NCBI GenBank assembly: GCA_013152105.1
Contig: JAADHA010000535.1
Span: forward strand, 1 to 7,110
DNA: 7,110 nucleotides
Direction of reading: 5' to 3'
Source: Oligoflexia bacterium
GTDB lineage: Bacteria > Myxococcota_A > UBA796 > UBA2385
The translations under genes were made by a program, and so were the position numbers. Positions within the stretch are counted from its first letter, which is position 1; each line of letters starts with the position of its first letter. Shown here one piece after another: positions 1 to 5,486 of the stretch. The notes beneath the pieces were generated by a model. It was given only the letters and a program-made list of their open reading frames with translations. It searched no databases and had not been told where the DNA came from.

Positions 1-1172
1 AGCTCGGCATCGGGACGCGCTGGCACCTGGAACCAGTCCTGGTCGCCGTCGAAATCCATCGTGCCCGTCGCTTCGCCATAGGCATAGGTCGACCCGCTGC
101 TGGTCTTGCTTTCGATCATGTCCAGCGCGTTCGCCGTCGGGATGCTGTCGTTGTCCTCGGACTCGAAGGGATAGGTCCCGCCGCTGTCGAAGATGATCGG
201 GAACACGAAGAACCAGGTGTCCGCGCCCCCTCGGCCAGCGCTGTCGTATAGCTCCAGGGTGTAGCTGCCGGCCGGCAGGGAGGGGTAGGCCGCGTAGCCC
301 CCCGACGAGATGCCGTCCTTCTCCAAGAAGAGCTCTTCGTCTGCGCTCCACAAGCGCGCGCTGGGCTCGGCGTCGCTGCCGGACAGGTCCAGCATGCCGT
401 ACACCCACAGGTTCACGTCTGAGAGGCCGTGGGTGATGGTGATGGCGTCGACATCGCCGGTCTCTTCCAGCGCCACACCCGTCGCGTAGTAGGAGTTGGT
501 CGTGTCGATGCTGAGGTCCAGGCTGGGAGCCGCGCCGTCGTCGGGCTCGGTCGTGTGCTGGCTCCAGCTCTCGACGGACAAGGTGTAGACGTAGTCGGGG
601 CTACCGACCGCCTTGCCGTTGTCGTAGTAGGTGCCCTGGTCTTGGACCTGGATCGTGTACTGGCCCGCGGTCGAGAGGTAGGCGTAGATCGTGCTGTCGG
701 CCGAGCTGGTGGTGTTGCCGGTCGGGTAGTCGTCGCTGGTGGTGACGACCTTGCCGATCGAGTCCCGCAGGGTGAGCACCGTGTCCCCACCCGAGTCGCC
801 ATAGTCGTGCGATGTGCGGATCCGCACGAACTCGCCACCCTCGGCCGTCAGGCTGTAGTAGTCGACGTCGTCCACGGGGTTGAGGTAGCCGTCGACGCTG
901 TCATCCCACAAGGCCGGCTCGGCTTCGTCGACGCTGTTGTTGCGATCACCGTCGGCGCATGCCTGATCGTTGCAGATCTCCCACGCGGTGCAGTCGGTAT
1001 CCAGGCTGCACTCGGGTGCCGCGGTCCCGCCATCCCCGGTCGCCCCGCCATCTCCGGTCGTGCCCGGGGAACCGGTGCCCGGGGAACCAATGCCCTTGTC
1101 GACGCAGGCCAGCGGCCCGAGGCTGAGCAGACCCGCGGCAGACAGCAGGCCAAGGATCTTCGCGAGTTGCAT
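1..1172 (-). CDS. Secreted lipoprotein with PPC-like modules (C-terminus beyond window)
   Basis: Partial gene; 390 N-terminal residues are visible and it runs off the left edge. The ATG at 1172 is preceded by GGAGG at 1181-1177, four bases away. Residues 1-22 form a signal peptide (Lys5, then a Leu/Ala core) ending GPLAC, so Cys23 is probably lipidated; Pro at -3 makes the lipobox imperfect. Residues 28-52 are a Gly/Ser/Pro/Thr/Asp linker. Residues 55-72 hold Cys55, 61, 67 and 72, a small disulphide-type segment common in myxobacterial surface proteins. Three beta-rich modules follow (about 82-200, 208-325, 337 on) with the acidic signatures DDVDYYSL, GDVDAITI and DGDQDWFQV, and with AGQYTIQV and AGSYTLEL strands, as in bacterial pre-peptidase C-terminal (PPC) domains. 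These usually flank a secreted enzyme or adhesin; no catalytic domain is visible. Exported location is well supported; function is unknown. Confidence -1.
   Translation of the reverse strand, partial: MQLAKILGLLSAAGLLSLGPLACVDKGIGSPGTGSPGTTGDGGATGDGGTAAPECSLDTDCTAWEICNDQACADGDRNNSVDEAEPALWDDSVDGYLNPVDDVDYYSLTAEGGEFVRIRTSHDYGDSGGDTVLTLRDSIGKVVTTSDDYPTGNTTSSADSTIYAYLSTAGQYTIQVQDQGTYYDNGKAVGSPDYVYTLSVESWSQHTTEPDDGAAPSLDLSIDTTNSYYATGVALEETGDVDAITITHGLSDVNLWVYGMLDLSGSDAEPSARLWSADEELFLEKDGISSGGYAAYPSLPAGSYTLELYDSAGRGGADTWFFVFPIIFDSGGTYPFESEDNDSIPTANALDMIESKTSSGSTYAYGEATGTMDFDGDQDWFQVPARPDAE
1028..1089 (-). repeat. Short tandem repeats encoding the lipoprotein linker
   Basis: Two in-frame tandem repeats lie side by side. 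A 15-bp unit (gtgcccggggaacc plus one base) occurs at 1060-1074 and 1075-1089 and differs only in the last base; it encodes GSPGT twice. An 18-bp unit at about 1028-1063 is an imperfect duplication encoding GDGGAT then GDGGT. Units are multiples of three, so copy changes would alter linker length without breaking the frame. They join the lipid-anchored Cys23 to the folded part of the protein. Confidence -1.
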
Positions 1173-1220
1173 CTTTCCTCCATCGCGCGAGCCGGGGGAG
1201 CCTTCGGTCGCGGCCCACAC

Positions 1221-1226
1221 AGGGTA
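1221..1226 (-). promoter_or_regulatory. Possible extended -10 for the PPC lipoprotein gene
   Basis: Read on the minus strand, TGATACCCT matches an extended -10 (TG, one base, then TACCCT, which keeps the first T, the A and the last T of TATAAT). A start point here would leave a leader of about 40 nt before the ATG at 1172. No good -35 box is seen at normal spacing. Tentative. Confidence -1.
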
Positions 1227-1273
1227 TCATCCGGTCTGCGAAGCCCCGTCACAGGATGGTCACCGCTGGTCGG

Positions 1274-1302
1274 TTGACACTGGTGCCCGGCCGAAGTCAG
1301 AT
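1274..1302 (+). promoter_or_regulatory. Possible sigma-70 type promoter for the sigma factor gene
   Basis: A perfect TTGACA at 1274-1279 is followed after exactly 17 bases by TCAGAT at 1297-1302, which matches TATAAT at the first, fifth and last positions. It would start transcription near 1309, giving a leader of about 118 nt before the ATG at 1427. The -35 box is convincing; the -10 is weak because it lacks the key A at position 2. Confidence -1.
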
Positions 1303-1392
1303 CACCGGTCTCTGAACGGCTGTCTGACCCGGCGTCGATGACGATGCTGACCAGCCGACCATCCGCATCCTGCTGGCCTCACAGCCGCAACA

Positions 1393-1408
1393 TGGGACGA
1401 CCGTCCCA
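1393..1408. promoter_or_regulatory. Operator-like inverted repeat upstream of the sigma factor gene
   Basis: TGGGACG and CGTCCCA form perfect 7-bp arms around a 2-bp centre (AC). The site ends 18 nt before the ATG at 1427 and 4 nt before the probable GGAG ribosome site at 1413-1416. It could be a repressor operator or a leader hairpin limiting ribosome access. A loop of only two bases makes a tight RNA hairpin less likely than a dimeric protein site. The binding factor is unknown. Confidence -1.
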
Positions 1409-1426
1409 ACCTGGAGCAGCCCCGCA

Positions 1427-2467
1427 ATGTCGCTCACCAGCCTCCGCGCCCTGTCGAGCTCTTCTGAGGGCCCCTCGGAACGCCTGACAGCCGACGAAGA
1501 AAAGGGCATGGCCCGCGAGATCCGCCGCTGCGAACAGGCCGCTCGCGAAGCCGTGGCCGGAATCGACCAGGCCGACGAGATCCTCATGCGCCGCCCCGAC
1601 CGCGCCGAGCGGACCCGAGCCGGGGCCGTCGACCGGCTCGAAGAAGCGGTCCGCGTGGTCGCCAAGGCGTCCAAGGAAGACGCCTCGCTAAAGGTCTACG
1701 CCCGCCAGGCCCAGGGCGCCTGGGCCGAGGCCGAGAACCTGCGCTGGCGCCTGGCCATGTCCGGCCGCCGCATCGCCCACGGTGAAGCCCGCAAGTTGGC
1801 TGGCCCCTTCATGGACGAAGAAGACCTGGTTCAGGAAGGCTACATCGGCCTGCTCCGGGCGGCCAAGCGCTTCGACCCCGACCGCGGCATCCGCTTCAGC
1901 ACCTACGCGCGCTGGTGGGTCCGCGCCCAGATGACCCGCGCCATCGACCACACCGGCCGTCCCGTGCGCCTGCCTGGCTGCGCGGTCGAACAGACCCGCA
2001 ACTTGCGCAAGGCGCGCAAGCGCTTCGAGTCCATGGGGGTCGAGTACACGATCCACGACCTGGCCCAGGAAGTCGGCATCGACAAGGAACGCGCCGAGCT
2101 GCTGCTGTCCCAGGGGAACACCATCAGCCTGGAGCAGCCAGTTGACGACGGCCCACGGCCTCGCCCGCTGGACCGCTTTCTCTCCGACGACGAAGCGCCG
2201 CAGCCCGACACGGAAGCGATCGCCACCCAGGAACTCCACCGCATGGACGAAGCCTTTCAGGAACTCCTGACCGACCGCCAGCGCTTCGTGCTGACCCGTC
2301 GCTACGGCCTGGAGGACGGCGAGTTTCGCACCCTCTCTGAAGTCGGCAAGGAGATGGGCCTGTCCCGCGAGCGCGTGCGCCAGATCGAGCGCGAAGCCCT
2401 GATCCGCCTGCGCGAACAGGCCGGGATCCGCGCCTCGGCCGCCCTCGCCAAGCGCGCTGGGGCCTGA
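1427..2467 (+). CDS. Sigma-70 family RNA polymerase sigma factor (RpoD/RpoH-like, group 2 or 3)
   Basis: Cytoplasmic 346-residue subunit that directs RNA polymerase to promoters. A region 1.2-like stretch (LTADEEKGMAREIRR) lies at about 20-34. Core region 2 is clear: DLVQEGYIGLLRAAKRFD at 133-150 (regions 2.1-2.2, core polymerase contact) and FSTYARWWVRAQMTRAI at 157-173 (2.3-2.4, DNA melting and -10 recognition). Region 3 covers about 187-242, with a helix-turn-helix-like YTIHDLAQEVGIDKERAELL. Region 4 starts at LTDRQRFVLTRRYGL (281-295), and the -35-reading helix-turn-helix GLSRERVRQIEREAL is at 311-325. Region 1.1 of primary sigma factors is absent. About 65 charged, Ala-rich residues (35-103) separate regions 1.2 and 2.1, where RpoH-like proteins have roughly 20. 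ATG is supported by GGAG at 1413-1416. Family is certain; regulon and subgroup cannot be told, so no symbol is given. It may be co-transcribed with the lipoprotein genes downstream. Confidence -1.
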   Translation: MSLTSLRALSSSSEGPSERLTADEEKGMAREIRRCEQAAREAVAGIDQADEILMRRPDRAERTRAGAVDRLEEAVRVVAKASKEDASLKVYARQAQGAWAEAENLRWRLAMSGRRIAHGEARKLAGPFMDEEDLVQEGYIGLLRAAKRFDPDRGIRFSTYARWWVRAQMTRAIDHTGRPVRLPGCAVEQTRNLRKARKRFESMGVEYTIHDLAQEVGIDKERAELLLSQGNTISLEQPVDDGPRPRPLDRFLSDDEAPQPDTEAIATQELHRMDEAFQELLTDRQRFVLTRRYGLEDGEFRTLSEVGKEMGLSRERVRQIEREALIRLREQAGIRASAALAKRAGA

Positions 2468-2506
2468 GTCTTCGCCTTGGGGGGGGCCTTGATTGTCCGA
2501 ACTGGC

Positions 2507-3946
2507 ATGTTGTTCGCACTCGTCACGCTTGTCGGCTGTCGCAAGCAGGATGCCTGCCAGCCTCTGGATGATCTGCCGATCGAGGACCTGTCAGCGGATC
2601 CCCAGGACACCGGACCCCTCCAAGATGCCTTCACCCGGTTCGCCACCTGGTTCCAGACTCAGCCCTGCGTCAGTCGGGTCCAGCTCGTGGACCAGGTGAG
2701 CGCCGATTACCCCTTCTACAACGGTCAATACGATGATGCCAGTCGGTCCATCCTGCTGGAGCCGAGCTGGGACGGCGCGGTCGTTCGCCACGAGCTGTGC
2801 CATGCCGCCGACAACAGCCTGGGCTGGCTGTCCCTGGAACACGCCGCGGACTTCGACGGCATCGAGCTGACCGGCTGTCCGGCCTGCGATGACCTGAGCA
2901 TGCGCCTGATCGAGACCTTTGCCGCGCGCTGCGAAGAGGGTCCAACAGCGGTCGGGCTGGCGCGGGCCCTCGACGATGTGTTCCCCGAATACGGGGTCGA
3001 GCCCGACGGGCTGAGCGCCCTGCTCCATGACCAGATCTTCGATGTCACGGGCTTCGATCTGCCCGACTCACCACCCACAGGATCCGTGCTCGGCGTGCCG
3101 CTGGACATCGACGACCCCCACTTCGAGCTGGGCTGGATGCGGAAGGGTCCAGACGGGACCTACGCGCTCGCCTGGCCTGGTGAGTCCCATCCGCACCGTG
3201 CGGGCCTGGGACAGGGCGAGAAGCCCGAGTTGATGAGGCTGGACAGCACGACTGGAGCAGTGGAATTCCAGTGCCCTTGGGCCTACGGGCCCCCAATCTC
3301 GCAGATCGCGCTGACCGGGGGCGATCCGGTGGTGGTCTGGAGCCTGGGCGATGCGGGCCCGGTCCGGGCTTGGCGGGTGGACGCCTGGGACGACATCACA
3401 CTGTTGCAGCCACCGTCCGACTCCTTCAAGGCGGGCGCAGCGCATGACGGCGTGGTCCTGCTGGGCAAGGAGACCTCGGCGGGCGTCCAGCTCTGGACCT
3501 GGGACATCAGCAGCGGCGAGTCCCAGACGGTCGAGCTGCCCGATGATCTGCCTGATTCCTACACGCTGTTCAGCATCTCGGCGGCCCCCGAGGGCTGGCT
3601 CGTCGCGGTCCAGGCCGATTATCGCGGTAGCGCCCTGTGGCTGAGCAGCGACAGCACCTGGACCCGGGAAGAGGCCCTGCCGGCCACCTGGAATCCAGAC
3701 CGGGTGGTCCCGGTCGGCGACGGCCTGGCCTTGATCTGGGGCTTGTTCGAGTCGGACTGGATGATGTACCAGGGCTACACAGGTGTGGCCACCTGGACTC
3801 CAGCCGAGGACTGGACCGTGTGGACCGCCACGGACTCGGCCGGATCCTGGCGGGTCGCCTCCGTCGACGATGCTGTAGCCATGGTGTGGTCGACCTACGA
3901 CGACAGCGACAAGCCGTGGCGCGTCGCGACCGTGGATCTCCCGTGA
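2507..3946 (+). CDS. Putative zinc-metallopeptidase lipoprotein with HELCH motif and propeller-like C-terminus
   Basis: Unrecognised family. From ATG 2507 it has 479 residues. A short hydrophobic signal ends in a textbook lipobox (LVGC, Cys11), so it should be a lipid-anchored envelope protein. Residues 95-99 are HELCH, the HExxH zinc-binding and catalytic motif, followed by AADN. Third-ligand candidates are Glu136 in ETFA and Glu111/His112. Cys17, 54, 98, 124, 127 and 142 are all conserved in the downstream paralog, which suggests disulphides. From about 200 the protein is Trp- and Asp-rich with repeated short beta strands (DPVVVWSL, GVQLWTWD, LALIWGLF), consistent with a beta-propeller, though this is inference. 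In-frame TTG codons at 2477 and 2489 would add 10 or 6 residues; TTG 2489 gives the signal an Arg and sits just after a G-run. I prefer ATG 2507 because the paralog has an equally short signal. It lies 39 nt after the sigma gene. Peptidase activity is plausible; substrate unknown. Confidence -1.
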   Translation: MLFALVTLVGCRKQDACQPLDDLPIEDLSADPQDTGPLQDAFTRFATWFQTQPCVSRVQLVDQVSADYPFYNGQYDDASRSILLEPSWDGAVVRHELCHAADNSLGWLSLEHAADFDGIELTGCPACDDLSMRLIETFAARCEEGPTAVGLARALDDVFPEYGVEPDGLSALLHDQIFDVTGFDLPDSPPTGSVLGVPLDIDDPHFELGWMRKGPDGTYALAWPGESHPHRAGLGQGEKPELMRLDSTTGAVEFQCPWAYGPPISQIALTGGDPVVVWSLGDAGPVRAWRVDAWDDITLLQPPSDSFKAGAAHDGVVLLGKETSAGVQLWTWDISSGESQTVELPDDLPDSYTLFSISAAPEGWLVAVQADYRGSALWLSSDSTWTREEALPATWNPDRVVPVGDGLALIWGLFESDWMMYQGYTGVATWTPAEDWTVWTATDSAGSWRVASVDDAVAMVWSTYDDSDKPWRVATVDLP

Positions 3947-5472
3947 TCAGCTTGCTCTTGCTCACGGTCCTGGCCTGTGCAGCCCTCGACCCCTGCCCGC
4001 CCGTCACTACCCTGCCGATCGAAGATCCCGACGGTCTCGTCAGTGCTGACAGCCTGACCTCCATCCAGCGAACCCTGGATGGCTTCCTGGCTCAGGCCGG
4101 CGCGCCTGGCATCTGTGTGAGCCAGGTCAACCTGGTGACGGAAGACCAGGTCGCTGATCCCTCGGGTGCGATGGCGGACTGGAAGGGCCCAGGGGGACCG
4201 ATCGACCTGGCCATCGTCAGCGACAGCTACTCGGCCGATGCCCTGGCCCATGGTCTCTGCCACGCGCTCGATGACGCAGCCGGTCACCCTGCACTGCAGG
4301 CCGCGGCGGACGTCGCGACGGCCAGCCTCCCGGTCTGCGAGGGCTGCGGAGACGATGATATCCAGCGGTACGCCGAGGCATTCGCCACAAGCTGCGGGAC
4401 CGACCTGGGCGACGGGCCCTGGCTTCGCGTGGCCTGGGACCAGGCATGCCCCGAGGAGGCGGACCCCTGGTCCCCCATCGTCGCGTCGGTCGCGTCGGTC
4501 GACGACGCCTGGGACCGGCCACTGAGCGGCGTCGGAGAGTGGCTGGACCTTGGGTCCCGAACCCTGGAGCTGCCCAAGCAGGACCAGGGGCGCTGGGGCA
4601 GCATCTTCCCGATCACCCTGGGTGCCGGCGAAGACCTGGTGGCAATCAACGTGTTCGACCCTGGGCAAAACGAAGCGGCCCTGTTGCTGGTCGACCTCGA
4701 TGCCTGGACCGCCTCCATCCAGAGCCTTCCAGTCCAGGGCAAGTGGGGAAAATCCCTGGCACTGCTCAACGGCTCCGCGGGGCCGGTGCTGCTCTTCCTG
4801 GGGCGAGACGGGACCCGGGCCTGGCAGATCCAGTCGGACGGCGAGCTTGCTGAGATCGAAGCCCCTCCGCTCGACAGCCCCGCACGGGTCACGGGCAGCG
4901 TCACCGATGCAGGTGGCGATGGCAGCGTGTGGGCGCTGGCCTTCAAGGATCTGGCCGAGCCGGGAAAGCAAATCACCAAGGGCAAGCTCATCACCTGGCG
5001 CAGTGGTCAGGACACCGTGACCGTGGATCACCCCTTCTCCGCCCTGTCGTCGGCGCATCCCCCACGTGCCTGGATCGTAGACGGCAGCACCCAAGTCGCG
5101 CTGAGCACCTCCAAGTTCGACAGTTCCACCGGCTATCAACTCTACCGCCACGACGGACAGCACTGGATCTGGCTCGCCAATCTGCCACGGTCCTGGAGCG
5201 TGTGGACCATCGGGCCCCGGCCTGGCGGCGGCTGGTGGGCGACGGTGAACCTCCAGGGGATCCACACAATCGGCGGCTTGGCGACGCTGCTGGGCGATGC
5301 CAGCGGCCGGGACTGGAGCCTCGCCCAGAGCTGTGAACTGGGGTGGAGTTGGCTAGACGGATCACGACTGTTGCTGCACGGCGACCAGATGGTGCAGATT
5401 GAGTGGTTTGGCCGGTCCCCTGTGATCGAGTTCCACACCTACAGCGCAGCCAGGCAGGACCTGCCTCGTTGA
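3943..5472 (+). CDS. Paralogous lipoprotein with degenerate zincin motif (HGLCH), likely pseudoenzyme
   Basis: 509 residues from GTG 3943, which overlaps the upstream TGA as GTGA and implies translational coupling. The signal is very short, with lipobox VLAC (Cys12). The N-terminal 170 residues match the upstream protein: LPIED at 24-28, CVSQVNLV at 58-65 against CVSRVQLV, LCHA after the first His, CEGC at 132-135 against CPAC, and EAFATSC at 145-151 against ETFAARC. The zinc motif reads HGLCH at 103-107. Gly104 replaces the general-base Glu, and the positions matching Glu111/His112 of the paralog are Gln and Ala, so catalysis is unlikely. The folded core and six cysteines are kept. The C-terminal half (about 185-509) is again Trp-rich and propeller-like but has diverged strongly. 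A 9-bp tandem repeat at 4480-4497 encodes VASVAS. A binding, regulatory or decoy role is possible; function unknown. The frame stays open upstream to 3637, but that stretch overlaps the previous gene and is Arg-rich noise. Confidence -1.
   Translation: MISLLLLTVLACAALDPCPPVTTLPIEDPDGLVSADSLTSIQRTLDGFLAQAGAPGICVSQVNLVTEDQVADPSGAMADWKGPGGPIDLAIVSDSYSADALAHGLCHALDDAAGHPALQAAADVATASLPVCEGCGDDDIQRYAEAFATSCGTDLGDGPWLRVAWDQACPEEADPWSPIVASVASVDDAWDRPLSGVGEWLDLGSRTLELPKQDQGRWGSIFPITLGAGEDLVAINVFDPGQNEAALLLVDLDAWTASIQSLPVQGKWGKSLALLNGSAGPVLLFLGRDGTRAWQIQSDGELAEIEAPPLDSPARVTGSVTDAGGDGSVWALAFKDLAEPGKQITKGKLITWRSGQDTVTVDHPFSALSSAHPPRAWIVDGSTQVALSTSKFDSSTGYQLYRHDGQHWIWLANLPRSWSVWTIGPRPGGGWWATVNLQGIHTIGGLATLLGDASGRDWSLAQSCELGWSWLDGSRLLLHGDQMVQIEWFGRSPVIEFHTYSAARQDLPR
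5452..5466. other. Short perfect inverted repeat at the convergent gene ends
   Basis: AGGCAGG and CCTGCCT flank a single A; as RNA this allows a 6-bp stem with a GAC loop. It lies in the last codons of the second lipoprotein gene, and 21 nt past the stop of the opposing glycosyltransferase gene. No T-run follows on either strand, so it is not a standard intrinsic terminator, but it is the only hairpin seen where the two transcription units meet (stops 14 nt apart). Confidence -1.
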
Positions 5473-5486
5473 GCCTGCCGCCTCGC

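Noticed and set aside
429..1277. 282-codon plus-strand frame opposite the PPC lipoprotein
   Set aside because: Product is repetitive Val/Gly/Arg/Ala with no recognisable motif, and it runs through the divergent intergenic region. The minus-strand frame has a Shine-Dalgarno site, signal peptide and PPC-like motifs.
2789..2842. Metzincin-type HExxHxxGxxH reading of the HELCH motif
   Set aside because: Residues after HELCH are AADNSL, with no Gly and no third His at the required spacing; a gluzincin-like arrangement with a distant Glu fits better.
3637..3942. Upstream extension of the second lipoprotein gene to an ATG at 3637
   Set aside because: It would overlap the previous gene by about 300 nt, add an Arg/Gly-rich stretch and bury the lipobox signal. 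GTG 3943 gives a signal peptide matching the paralog.
3895..5265. 456-codon open frame on the minus strand opposite the second lipoprotein gene
   Set aside because: Low-complexity Gly/Arg/Pro/Gln-rich product with no domain. The plus-strand frame has a lipobox, conserved motifs shared with its neighbour and a proper start overlap; long antisense frames are expected at this GC content.
5473..5486. Intrinsic bidirectional terminator between the convergent genes
   Set aside because: The gap is only 14 nt with no T-run on either strand; the nearby inverted repeat at 5452-5466 lies inside coding sequence and is reported only as a hairpin.
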